From JBAYNW01 sp041678605 (lineage in GTDB: Bacteria; Cyanobacteriota; Vampirovibrionia; Gastranaerophilales; Gastranaerophilaceae): a stretch of 63,150 nucleotides of DNA. Made by a program: the position numbers and the translations under genes. The DNA lies in contig JBAYNW010000010.1 of NCBI GenBank assembly GCA_041678605.1, positions 1 through 63,150 of the forward strand, read 5' to 3'. Below, one piece after another: positions 22,631 through 31,409 of this stretch. The stretch's first letter is position 1; the number at the start of each line of letters is the position of its first letter. The notes beneath the pieces were generated by a model that saw only the letters and a program-made list of their open reading frames with translations, was not told the DNA's origin and searched no databases.

Positions 22631-24001
22631 TTATCCCTTTAATAAGTCATTAATTGCCTTTGCGGCCTTTTTTCCGGCCCCCATTGCGTTAATTGCGTTT
22701 GATTCACCTGTCGGTGCGACGTCTCCGCCCGCAAAAACCATCGGAATAGACGTTTTACCGGTTTGGGAATCAACTATAATGTATCCTTTTTTGTCGGTTT
22801 CCATTTCTATACCGTCGGCTTTTGCCGATTTTTGAATAATCGGATTTGGGTCCGTTCCGAGGGCTATAATTACCGTATCTACGTCCATTTTTACGAAATT
22901 GCCTGTCGGAACAGGTTTTCTTCTTCCGCCTTCATCAGGCTCGCCAAGCTTCATAACTTCAAGCTTCATTCCTTTAACAAAGCCGTCTTCACCAATAATT
23001 TCCACAGGGGCATGGAGCAGTTTAAAAATAATCCCTTCTTCTTTGGCGTGTCTTATTTCTTCAACTCTCGCAGGAAGTTCGGCCTCAGTCCTTCGGTAGA
23101 CGATATAAACCTCTTTGGCTCCGACCCGAACGGCTGTTCTTGCAGAGTCCATGGCGACATTCCCGCCGCCTATAACAGCAACTTTACTTCCGATTTTTAG
23201 AGGTGTCGGAGTGTGTTCTTCGTGTGCCTGCATAAGGTTTACACGGGTCAAAAATTCATTTGCGGAATAAACTCCGTTCAGGTTTTCGCCTTTTATCCCG
23301 AGCATTTTGGGAAGCCCTGCTCCGGAACAGATAAATATAGCATCAAAACCGTCTTCCTTAAGCTGTTTTATAGTGATTGATTTCCCCACGATTACATTTG
23401 TTTTGAATTTGACCCCAAGCTCTTTTAAAAAATTGATTTCTCTGTCCAAAAATTTTCTTGGCAGTCTGAAAGGAGGGATTCCGTACCTTAAGACGCCGCC
23501 CAGTTTATGAAGTGCCTCGAAAACAACCACTTCATGCCCTTCTTTTCTCAAGTCGGCGGCAGCACTGATTCCGGCACAGCCTGAACCCACAATGGCAATC
23601 TTTTTGCCTGAAGGAGTGATTGGCGGGTTTTTAGCCGAAGAATTATCGCCGACATATCTCTCTAAGGCCCCGATGGCAATTGCCTCACCCTTAATCCCTA
23701 AAACACACTTGCCTTCGCATTGTCTTTCTTGAGGACAAACTCTTCCGCACACAGAGGGAAGTAAATTTGTTTCTCTTATGATATCACCGGCTTTCTCCAC
23801 ATCATTTTCTTTCAATGCGGCAATAAATCCCGGAATATTTATATTAACAGGACAGCCTTGTATGCAGCGGGCATTTTTGCATTGCAGGCATCTGTCCGCC
23901 TCAAGCTTAACCTGCTGAGGGGTCAAATTGTTTTCAACCGCTTCAAAATTGGCTCTTCTTTTATTCGGATTCTGCTCTTGCGGTTTTTGTCTGTCGGTCA
24001 T
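22631..24001 (-). CDS. gltD: GltD-like NADPH-dependent glutamate synthase small subunit/oxidoreductase
   Basis: 456 residues. N-terminal iron-sulfur domain with CLQCKNARCIQGCPV (~37-51) and CGRVCPQERQCEGKCV (~89-104), then FAD site VGSGCAGISAAADLRKEGHEV (first 20 bases of the fold near 137) and NADPH site VIGGGNVAMDSARTAVRVG. Such proteins are either GltD or the B subunit of NADH-dependent ferredoxin:NADP oxidoreductase (NfnB). Neither gltB nor nfnA is adjacent, so the exact partner is undecided. The terminator of the upstream orphan lies at 24062-24090. Confidence 0.85.
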   Translation of the reverse strand: MTDRQKPQEQNPNKRRANFEAVENNLTPQQVKLEADRCLQCKNARCIQGCPVNINIPGFIAALKENDVEKAGDIIRETNLLPSVCGRVCPQERQCEGKCVLGIKGEAIAIGALERYVGDNSSAKNPPITPSGKKIAIVGSGCAGISAAADLRKEGHEVVVFEALHKLGGVLRYGIPPFRLPRKFLDREINFLKELGVKFKTNVIVGKSITIKQLKEDGFDAIFICSGAGLPKMLGIKGENLNGVYSANEFLTRVNLMQAHEEHTPTPLKIGSKVAVIGGGNVAMDSARTAVRVGAKEVYIVYRRTEAELPARVEEIRHAKEEGIIFKLLHAPVEIIGEDGFVKGMKLEVMKLGEPDEGGRRKPVPTGNFVKMDVDTVIIALGTDPNPIIQKSAKADGIEMETDKKGYIIVDSQTGKTSIPMVFAGGDVAPTGESNAINAMGAGKKAAKAINDLLKG

Positions 24002-24061
24002 AAATCTTCTCCCCTTGTCTACACCATTTTACAAAAAACATGTTATTCTGGCAATAGGAAT

Positions 24062-24090
24062 AAAAAAAGCCCCCGAGAGGGAGCTTTTTT
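24062..24090 (-). terminator. Terminator downstream of the 24113-25141 gene
   Basis: AAAAAAAGC-CCCC/GGG-AGCTTTTTT stem with GAGA loop; on the minus strand it ends in a T run. Confidence 0.75.
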
Positions 24091-24112
24091 GCTGTTTGTT
24101 TAAGACTCTTGA

Positions 24113-25141
24113 TTAACCGAATGTCTTGAAACTTGTTTCAACGTTTTTGTCTATGACTTTCTTAAGTGAATCCATTTCTGTTGAAAGTGCTTGTTGTTGT
24201 GTATCAAGGTCTTTCAGTTTCAGTTCCAATTTTTTGTCTTGTGCTTGAAGGATACTGACGTGGGCGTTAATTTGGTCCATTTTTTGGCTGTATAGAGTTT
24301 GTTGATAGTCGTATTCATTCATTGCGTCGTTATATGCGGCATCATCTTTAGTTGTTGCTATATTTAACGGAATCGGATTGTTGTGAGAGTCGGTTATTGA
24401 TTCCATTCTGCCTGAATCACTCCACTGAATTGTTGCACCGGTAATTTGGCCGTTTGATGATATTGCTGCATTGTCATCTACGTAGTAGGTTGGTATAGAA
24501 TTCCCCAAATTATTTAAACCTGTGCCGGCATTAGCTTGCAAGTCTGTTGCTTGTACATATCTTGTTGTACCGCCTGATGCATATGAGTAAAATGCCGGCA
24601 TAATGTAGCCATTTTCCCCGTAGTGCTTGCCGTTTGCGTCCACTATGTCAAGGTCTTGACAGATTGTAGACAGATTAGCAAGGTTTTCCAGTGCTTGTGT
24701 ACTACCGGATGTAGTATCGACAAGAGATAAAGGTTCTGTAAGAGTTCCTGTATTCGGATTATATAACTGAAAATTTGGAACGGCGAACGGGGAACTGGTA
24801 TTTACAAAATTTGCGACTCCGCCGTTTTCTCCCTGTGAACCGGTTGAAGTTGTAGTATAATTAACTGTATAAGTACCTGATACGGGATCATAAAGAGTTC
24901 CGGTTATTGTACATGTTGCGTTGCTTGCGTCCTTAAACGTATAAGTCGTTTTGGTGAAATCATCCGAGCTTGGCGGTGTCGGAACCGTTAAATCAAGTAA
25001 CTGAGCTGTGTAAGCAGATGACTGAGTAGCCAAAGTCGTTCTTTGCTGGTTAATCTGTTGACCTTGAAATTCAACGTCACTCTTACGTTCTGTTACTAAT
25101 ACATACCTCATTTGAGATGCTGACATACCCATAATTTTCAT
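24113..25141 (-). CDS. Orphan protein with N-terminal SASQ motif and C-terminal coiled coil
   Basis: 342 residues, family not recognised. Begins MKIMGMSASQMRYVLVTERK, followed by a Gln-rich helical stretch (VEFQGQQINQQRTTLATQSS), a central Ser/Thr/Gly-rich region (~55-230), and a C-terminal coiled coil (~270-335: QTLYSQKMDQINAHVSILQA, LELKLKDLDTQQQALSTEMD). No signal peptide. Helical ends around a low-complexity middle resemble flagellar-axial or type III-secreted proteins; that is inference from layout only. Monocistronic, divergent from panD, with its own terminator. Confidence 0.7.
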   Translation of the reverse strand: MKIMGMSASQMRYVLVTERKSDVEFQGQQINQQRTTLATQSSAYTAQLLDLTVPTPPSSDDFTKTTYTFKDASNATCTITGTLYDPVSGTYTVNYTTTSTGSQGENGGVANFVNTSSPFAVPNFQLYNPNTGTLTEPLSLVDTTSGSTQALENLANLSTICQDLDIVDANGKHYGENGYIMPAFYSYASGGTTRYVQATDLQANAGTGLNNLGNSIPTYYVDDNAAISSNGQITGATIQWSDSGRMESITDSHNNPIPLNIATTKDDAAYNDAMNEYDYQQTLYSQKMDQINAHVSILQAQDKKLELKLKDLDTQQQALSTEMDSLKKVIDKNVETSFKTFG

Positions 25142-25342
25142 GCCTCCATAGTTGGTTTTAAAGTAAACTAATATTTTCCTTACTTTTCATCTATCGTCTT
25201 TTTTAATTACAATCTTTAATTTTTCTACTTTTTTTGTTACAAAATCGTAATATTTACCTCGAAATTTCTCGCCGCAGTAAGAAATTTTATTTTTTGCAGA
25301 ATAGTTTTGTTTTTGATAAAATGAACTTGGATGAGGTAAGAA

Positions 25343-25705
25343 ATGTTATTAGAATTTTTATTTTCAAAAATACACAGGGCCACTGTTACTGACGCAAATC
25401 TTGAATATGTCGGCTCAATAACAATTGCAGAGGACTTAATGTCTGCTGCAAAGCTGCAAGAATGGCAAAAAGTCGAAGTGTTGAACATAAATAATGGTGA
25501 GCGGTTTCAGACATACGTAATTAAAGGCAAAGCAAATTCGGGCGAAATCTGCATAAACGGTGCCGCGGCACGAAAAGCACAAAAGGGTGACAAGGTTATT
25601 ATTGTTTCATATATGTATGTCGAAGCACCCGTTAAAAACTACAAACCAACAATTGTTATTGTGGATGAAAAGAATAGAATAGTGAAAGGGGAACTAAGTG
25701 ATTAA
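25343..25705 (+). CDS. panD: Aspartate 1-decarboxylase
   Basis: Makes beta-alanine for pantothenate/CoA. 120 residues. Self-cleaves to generate a pyruvoyl cofactor at Gly24-Ser25 (EYVGSITI), the same numbering as the E. coli enzyme; Lys9 and His11-Arg12 are also conserved, and NGAAARKAQKGDKVIIVSY matches the core. RBS GAGGT before ATG 25343. The last two codons and the stop (Ser-Asp-stop) are made of AAGTGATTAAGTG repeat sequence, so its natural C-terminus may have been altered by repeat growth. Confidence 0.95.
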   Translation: MLLEFLFSKIHRATVTDANLEYVGSITIAEDLMSAAKLQEWQKVEVLNINNGERFQTYVIKGKANSGEICINGAAARKAQKGDKVIIVSYMYVEAPVKNYKPTIVIVDEKNRIVKGELSD

Positions 25706-25789
25706 GTGATTAAGTGACTAAGTGATTAAGTGCAATTATTAAAATTATTAAAGAACTTACTCACCCATTCACCTATTCATCTATTCACC
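25694..25789. repeat. 8-bp tandem repeats between panD and dnaE
   Basis: GATTAAGT-type words (five, 25694-25732), overlapping the panD stop codon, then CTATTCAC/CTATTCAT words (25757-25789) just before the dnaE ATG. Confidence 0.85.
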
Positions 25790-25795
25790 TAAAAA

Positions 25796-28700
25796 ATGCA
25801 ATACGTACCATTACATCTTCATAGTGAATATTCTCTGCTTGATGGAGCCATCAGGCTGAAAGATTTGTGTGATTTTGCAAAGGAAAATGATATGCCTGCG
25901 GTTGCAGTAACCGACCACGGTGTTATGTACGGGGCAATCGATTTTTATAGAACTGCTAAAGAAACCGGCGTAAAGCCTCTTATCGGTTGTGAATTTTATG
26001 TCTATCAGGGTGAGTTGTCCGAAAAAAACTCATCCAAAACCCACTTAAATCACCTTGTTTTAATCGCAAAAGACAAACAGGGCTACGCTAATTTGGTCAA
26101 ATTGGTTTCAATTGCCCATTGCGAAGGGTTTTACTATAAGCCCAGAGTAAATTTTGAACTGATAAAAGAATATTCTCAAGGTTTAGTTTGTCTTTCCGGC
26201 TGTGTTCAAGGTGAACTTGCAGATTTAATTTTGCAAAAAGAACCGGCGAAGGCAAGAGAAAAAGCTAAGAAATATAAAGAATTATTTAAAGATGATTATT
26301 ATATCGAACTTCAAGATCACGGTCTGGACAACCAAAAACGCTCAAATCCTGACTTAATAAATATTGCAAAAGAACTAGATATTAAGCTTGTCATAACAAG
26401 CGACTCCCATTATTTGCGAAAAGAAGATGCAGACTGGCATGACACGCTTTTGTGTCTGCAAACAAACGCACTTAAGACTGACGAAAACCGTTTTCACTTT
26501 CCGAATAACGAATTCTACGTAAAGACCGTTTCTGAACTTCGTGACGCTTTCAAATGGATGGATGGCGAAACTTTTGAACAGGCCATTAATAATACTGTCG
26601 AAGTTGCCGAAAAATGCCACCTGATAATAGAGATGGGCAACAGCCCGCTTCCTAATTATGATGTACCTCAAGGCCATACCGTGGAAAGTTATCTTGAACT
26701 TAAGGTTAGAGAAGGACTGGCAAAACGCTACAAAGAAATTACGCCGGAAATTGAAAAAAGAGTTAAGTATGAACTCGATATTATTGAACAAATGAAATTT
26801 TCCGCCTACTTCCTTATTACGTGGGATTTTATTAATTTTGCAAAACAAAGCGGTATCCCCGTCGGCCCCGGAAGAGGTTCCGCCGCAGGAAGTATCGTTG
26901 CCTACGCACTGGAAATAACGGATTTGGACCCGATAAGACACAATCTTTTGTTTGAAAGATTTTTAAACCCTGAAAGAATAAGCATGCCCGATGTGGACAT
27001 AGATTTTTGTATCGAAAGACGTTCAGAAGTTATTGATTATGTTTCAAAAAAATACGGGAGTGATAAAGTTTGTCAAATCGTAACCTTCGGGACTTTTGCT
27101 GCTAAAGCCGCTTTAAAAGGTGTAGCAAGGGTTTTCAACATTCCTTTTGCCCAAAGCAACAAGCTGTCCGGCCTCATCCCTTCAAATCCGGGTGCAAAAA
27201 TCGACGACGCACTTAAAGACGGGATGGAGTTAAAAATTTTGTACGACAACGACCCCGAGATAAAAAAACTCGTAGATATGGCAAAATCAATCGAAGGGAT
27301 TAAGAACAACATCGGAATGCACGCAGCGGGAGTTATAATTTCCCACAAGCCTTTGAACGAAATCGTACCTGTTCAGCCTTCAAAAGAAGGGATTATCATT
27401 ACAGAATACCCTATGGCCGATTTGGAAAAGCTGGGGCTTTTAAAAATGGACTTTTTGGGGCTTCGAAACCTTACAATTATAAGCAAAACCTTAAAAATGA
27501 TTAAACTTCGCCACGGTCTTGATATCGATATTAATAATATTCCGCTTGATGATAAAAAAACTTACAAAATGCTTACAAAGGGCGAAACGGCAGGGGTATT
27601 TCAGCTTGAATCTTCGGGCATGAAAAAGCTGGTCAGGGATTTGAAGCCGAGCGTGTTTGAAGATTTGGGTGCGTTAGTGGCATTGTTCAGACCGGGCCCG
27701 CTTGAATCGGGCATGGTTACAGATTTTGTCGAAAGAAAACACGGCAGACAGGCAATTACCTACGCTCATCCGAGCCTTGAGCCTATTTTAAAAGATACTT
27801 ACGGAACGATTGTTTATCAAGAACAGATTATGCAAGTTTTCCAAACGCTTGCGGGATATTCGCTCGGACAGGCGGACATGGTTCGCCGTATGATGGGGAA
27901 AAAGAAAATTGAAGAGATGGCGAAGCAGAAAGAAAAGTTTGTTGAAGGAGCCGGCAAAAACGGGATGCACTCTCGAGCTGCGACGGAACTTTTTGAACAA
28001 ATCGAAAAATTTGCCGAATATTGTTTTAACAGGTCACACTCGGCGGCTTACGCTTTCGTAGCTTATCAAACAGCCTATTTAAAGGCTCATTACACTGTTG
28101 AATATCTTTCAGCACTTCTTTCAAGTGTTGCAAACGATCAGGACAAAACTCAGGCCTATATTGAAGAAGCCTTAAAATACGGAATAAAAGTTTTGCCGCC
28201 TGATATAAACAAATCTTATGCAGAGTTCACGCCGGATGAGAATAATATTAGATTTGGGCTGGCTTCGATTAAGCAAGTCGGCGAAATCGTTGTTGAGGCT
28301 ATTATTAAAGAACGGGAAGAAAACGGGGCGTTTGAGTCCATTTATGATTTTTGTAAAAGAGTTGATTCAAAATGTTCCAACAAAAGGGTAATGGAAGGTT
28401 TGATAAAAGCCGGAGCGTTTTCAAATATCGAAAAAAGCAGAAAACAGTTACTTGAAAATCTTGAGTACATAGTTTCTACGGCAAATAAAGAAACACAAAC
28501 CAGAGATTTGGGCCAATGCAGCTTATTCGGGGGCGAATGTGAAGCACCTAAATTTACGCTCGCCGGTTCTGACGAAGAGTTTGACGACAAACAAATACAG
28601 TCTTTTGAGAAAGAATTTTTGGGGTTTTATGTCACAAGCCACCCGCTTTCAAGCATTCGCGACAAATTGCCGTTCTTGATGACCCATAAAATTTCTGATA

Positions 28701-29221
28701 TTGTGGAAGTTCCAAATGACAAAATGGTCACAATTTGCGGTCTGATTACAACCGTGAAGCAAATTCCGACCAAAAAAGACCCGACAAAGTTTATCAAATT
28801 TGCGACAATTGAAGATTTGTCCGGCAAAATTGAAATAGTTTGCTTTAATAAATGTATGCTGCAGTATGATGAATTTTTGCAGTCCGAGCAAAAAGTTATA
28901 ATTTCAGGCAAAGTTTCACGCAGGGATGGGGAAAATGCAAGCCTACTCGTGGAAACGGTCAAACCTGTCGAAAATTCGAACATATTTACACTTGAACTTT
29001 TGGAAGAAATTACCTACGAAGAACTCGTTGCACTTAAGGATATTCTTGTAAAACACAACGGCTCTGACCCTGTCGTAATAAAGGTTTCGTCAGGGGACGA
29101 TAATACAAAAATTCTTTCATCGTCGATTTTTTGGGTAAATTCATCAAACGAATTAGTCAGCTCGCTGAAGAAAAATTTTCCGGGTAAAGTCGCAGTGTCC
29201 GTGGCGTCGGTGGATAATTAG
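25796..29221 (+). CDS. dnaE: DNA polymerase III subunit alpha
   Basis: Replicative polymerase catalytic subunit. 1141 residues, normal for DnaE1. N-terminal PHP domain (PLHLHSEYSLLDGA at 4-17; VTDHGVMYG), palm with the catalytic PDVDIDF near 399 and a second Asp-rich segment, GPGRGSAAGSIVAYAL, FNRSHSAAYAFVAYQTAYLKAHY, helix-hairpin-helix region, and a C-terminal OB domain (MVTICGLITTVKQIPTKKD). No Shine-Dalgarno sequence is apparent; the ATG comes straight after CTATTCAC-type repeats. Ends at a bidirectional terminator opposite nusA. Confidence 0.97.
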   Translation: MQYVPLHLHSEYSLLDGAIRLKDLCDFAKENDMPAVAVTDHGVMYGAIDFYRTAKETGVKPLIGCEFYVYQGELSEKNSSKTHLNHLVLIAKDKQGYANLVKLVSIAHCEGFYYKPRVNFELIKEYSQGLVCLSGCVQGELADLILQKEPAKAREKAKKYKELFKDDYYIELQDHGLDNQKRSNPDLINIAKELDIKLVITSDSHYLRKEDADWHDTLLCLQTNALKTDENRFHFPNNEFYVKTVSELRDAFKWMDGETFEQAINNTVEVAEKCHLIIEMGNSPLPNYDVPQGHTVESYLELKVREGLAKRYKEITPEIEKRVKYELDIIEQMKFSAYFLITWDFINFAKQSGIPVGPGRGSAAGSIVAYALEITDLDPIRHNLLFERFLNPERISMPDVDIDFCIERRSEVIDYVSKKYGSDKVCQIVTFGTFAAKAALKGVARVFNIPFAQSNKLSGLIPSNPGAKIDDALKDGMELKILYDNDPEIKKLVDMAKSIEGIKNNIGMHAAGVIISHKPLNEIVPVQPSKEGIIITEYPMADLEKLGLLKMDFLGLRNLTIISKTLKMIKLRHGLDIDINNIPLDDKKTYKMLTKGETAGVFQLESSGMKKLVRDLKPSVFEDLGALVALFRPGPLESGMVTDFVERKHGRQAITYAHPSLEPILKDTYGTIVYQEQIMQVFQTLAGYSLGQADMVRRMMGKKKIEEMAKQKEKFVEGAGKNGMHSRAATELFEQIEKFAEYCFNRSHSAAYAFVAYQTAYLKAHYTVEYLSALLSSVANDQDKTQAYIEEALKYGIKVLPPDINKSYAEFTPDENNIRFGLASIKQVGEIVVEAIIKEREENGAFESIYDFCKRVDSKCSNKRVMEGLIKAGAFSNIEKSRKQLLENLEYIVSTANKETQTRDLGQCSLFGGECEAPKFTLAGSDEEFDDKQIQSFEKEFLGFYVTSHPLSSIRDKLPFLMTHKISDIVEVPNDKMVTICGLITTVKQIPTKKDPTKFIKFATIEDLSGKIEIVCFNKCMLQYDEFLQSEQKVIISGKVSRRDGENASLLVETVKPVENSNIFTLELLEEITYEELVALKDILVKHNGSDPVVIKVSSGDDNTKILSSSIFWVNSSNELVSSLKKNFPGKVAVSVASVDN

Positions 29222-29250
29222 CAAAAAAGGGGTTTAACCCCCTTTTTTGC
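29221..29250. terminator. Bidirectional terminator of dnaE and nusA
   Basis: GCAAAAAAGGGG-TTTAA-CCCCCTTTTTTGC hairpin with A and T flanks, between convergent genes; same AGCAAAA...TTTTGCT frame as the fusA terminator. Confidence 0.88.
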
Positions 29251-29257
29251 TGAAGAT

Positions 29258-30667
29258 TTATTTTGCCTTCGGCTCAGTTTTCGCTTTGGGTTTTGCTGCT
29301 GCTTTTTTAGGAGTCACCTTAGCTTTGGAAGCAGTTTTAGCCTTTGGAGCCACTTTAGCTTTAGGATCAGCCTTCGCTTTTACGGCTTTTTCCTTTTCTG
29401 CCTTTGGAGCCGTTTTTGTTTTTGTTGCAGCTTTTTTAGGTTCGGGTTTTACTTTTTCTTTTTCCCCTTTCCCTTTTACCTTTTTCGCCGCAATTACCGA
29501 TTCTGAAACTTCTTTTCCTGCATCAAGGACTTGTTCGTTTAATTTAGTATCTTCTTCGGGTTTTTCGGCAGAGGCTTCTTCCAATTGTTGAGCCGCTTCT
29601 GCGTTTTGCATTTGGGTTGTGTTTTTGATGTCAATTTTCCAGCCTGTCAATTTGTGGGCAAGTCTTACGTTTTGACCTTCACGGCCGATTGCCAAACTCA
29701 ACTGGTCGTCAGGAACTACAACGAGAGCTTCTCTTGAGTAGTCGTCATCGGCTAAAACGTCAACCGAGACTATTCTTGCCGGTGAAAGTGCGTTTACGAT
29801 ATATTCAACCGGATCTTCCGACCATCTTACGATATCGATTTTTTCGTTCTTCAATTCGCCGACAATCGTCTGAATTCTGCTTCCTCTTGGCCCTATGCAG
29901 GCTCCTACGGAATCAACCTCAGGGTCGTTTGAAGCCACTGCTATTTTTGTTCTAAATCCTGCTTCTCTTGCTATTGATTTAATTTCAACAATTCCGTCTT
30001 CAATCTCGGGAACTTCCAATTCAAAGAGTTCTCTTACAATCTCTGCATGGGCGTGAGAAACGATTACTTGAGGCAATCTTGTTGTTTCTTTAACGTTCAA
30101 AACGAATACTCTTATTCTGTTGCCGGATTTGTAAAATTCTCCCGGAATTTGTTCTTTTTGAGGCATAATCGCATCTGTTTTGCCGATATTTACGATAACG
30201 TTGCGGTTTTCAACTCTTTGGATAATCCCTGTTGTCAATGTTCCTTTTTTGTCCATAAATTCAGCCAGAACAAGATTTCTTTCAGCTTCTCTTATTCTTT
30301 GGGTGATAACCTGTTTTGCGGATTGTGCGGCAATTCTGCCGAATTGGTCCGGAGTTACTTCGATTTTAACTTCGTCATCCAAGTCAACATCCTCGTCGAT
30401 TTCTTTTGCGTCTTTTAGAGAAATTTGTTCATTCTCTTTTTCTTCTTCAACTTCGTTGACAACCAATTTTGTCACGAATACGCCTATTTCACCCGATTGT
30501 TCGTCCAAAATCGATTCTATATTTGTTGCTTCCTTGATGTGCATGTGTTTTTTGTAAGCTGCGACCATCGCATCACATAAAGAATCTATCAAAATTTCCT
30601 TTGATATTCCTCTTTCACGCTCCAGCTGTTCACATGCTTCAAATAATGCTGTTCCGATTTTAATCAT
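29258..30667 (-). CDS. nusA: Transcription termination/antitermination factor NusA
   Basis: Binds RNA polymerase and modulates pausing, termination and antitermination. With start ATG 30665-30667, chosen for AAAGGAG upstream, the protein has 469 residues; an open extension to 30730 consists of tandem-repeat DNA and is unlikely to be translated. Domains: N-terminal RNAP-binding (~1-125), S1 (~135-200, GIIQRVENRNVIVNIG), KH1 (~210-280, GACIGPRGSRIQ), KH2 (~300-345, SLAIGREGQNVRLA). The last ~85 residues are a Lys/Ala/Pro tail of repeated PKAK-type units, like a histone-H1 tail. rimP is upstream; ylxR and infB do not follow. Confidence 0.95.
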   Translation of the reverse strand: MIKIGTALFEACEQLERERGISKEILIDSLCDAMVAAYKKHMHIKEATNIESILDEQSGEIGVFVTKLVVNEVEEEKENEQISLKDAKEIDEDVDLDDEVKIEVTPDQFGRIAAQSAKQVITQRIREAERNLVLAEFMDKKGTLTTGIIQRVENRNVIVNIGKTDAIMPQKEQIPGEFYKSGNRIRVFVLNVKETTRLPQVIVSHAHAEIVRELFELEVPEIEDGIVEIKSIAREAGFRTKIAVASNDPEVDSVGACIGPRGSRIQTIVGELKNEKIDIVRWSEDPVEYIVNALSPARIVSVDVLADDDYSREALVVVPDDQLSLAIGREGQNVRLAHKLTGWKIDIKNTTQMQNAEAAQQLEEASAEKPEEDTKLNEQVLDAGKEVSESVIAAKKVKGKGEKEKVKPEPKKAATKTKTAPKAEKEKAVKAKADPKAKVAPKAKTASKAKVTPKKAAAKPKAKTEPKAK

Positions 30668-30681
30668 TTCTTTCTCCTTTA

Positions 30682-30759
30682 TTGAGAGGGCAGGAGGTAT
30701 AGAGGTATGGAGGTATAGCTTTCCAGTCATCCATACATCTTTACATCTATTCCTCTATG
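30682..30759. repeat. 8-bp repeats in the rimP-nusA gap
   Basis: GGTATAGA/GGTATGGA words followed by CCATACAT, CTTTACAT, CTATTCCT; the block touches the last codons of rimP and lies between two normally adjacent genes. Confidence 0.8.
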
Positions 30760-31235
30760 TATAGCCTTGTATTTTTTACTTTATCCAGACTTAAAACCAT
30801 TTCTTTTTCATCTGATAACCTTTTTATGAAAATATTTCTTTTGGCTTCATCATAATCAATCAAATTCGCCCTGAAAATATTTTCGCTTTCGCCTTCCGGC
30901 GGCTCTTTCAATTTTATGCTCACGTTTTTTCCTCTAAAGAACAAATATTCCTTTTCAGATTTAAATTTCCTTTCAAGTCCGGGTGAGGAAACTTCCAAGT
31001 AATATTTACAAGGAATTAATTCATCCAAAAAATCATTAAGGCTGCGGGTAACTTTTTCGCAGTCCTCAAGAGTTACGCCTCTGTCTTTTGCAAAAAGAAA
31101 AATCCTCAAAAACCAGCGATGATTTTCTTTCTCAAAATCAATTTCAATCGGAATTAAATCAAACCGCATCGCGGTATTTTCGATTAGCGGTGTGATTTTC
31201 TCCAATATTTCGTGTCTGTTGGTTTCCTGTTTCAT
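30747..31235 (-). CDS. rimP: Ribosome maturation factor RimP
   Basis: Needed for 30S subunit maturation. With ATG at 31233-31235 the protein has 162 residues; a TTG start eight codons earlier (31259) is possible. N-terminal domain ITPLIENTAMRFDLIPIEIDF, then the hallmark CKYYLEVSSPGLERKF. The last codons (LYIEE) coincide with the edge of a repeat block. Pairs with nusA downstream, as in most bacteria. Confidence 0.9.
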   Translation of the reverse strand: MKQETNRHEILEKITPLIENTAMRFDLIPIEIDFEKENHRWFLRIFLFAKDRGVTLEDCEKVTRSLNDFLDELIPCKYYLEVSSPGLERKFKSEKEYLFFRGKNVSIKLKEPPEGESENIFRANLIDYDEAKRNIFIKRLSDEKEMVLSLDKVKNTRLYIEE

Positions 31236-31268
31236 TTTATGCCCGTTTTTGTTTGTCAACCCTGATTT

Positions 31269-31292
31269 GTAGTTTCAGACCCCTGAAACTAC
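31269..31292. other. Hairpin upstream of rimP
   Basis: GTAGTTTCAG-ACCC-CTGAAACTAC, perfect 10-bp stem in the gap between rnhC and rimP. It could lie in the rimP leader or serve as a weak terminator for rnhC. Confidence 0.5.
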
Positions 31293-31409
31293 CGATTTTG
31301 CACGACCGAAAACAAAAAAAGAACAACTTGTGTACTTGTTTCCGTCTGTACAATAAGATACTACACCAATACTTGAGTTTTGTAAACATGTTAATGCTAA
31401 AAATTTACA

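Noticed and set aside
30668..30730. Longer NusA start at 30730
   Set aside because: The extra 21 codons are tandem-repeat DNA without an SD; the ATG at 30667 has AAAGGAG.
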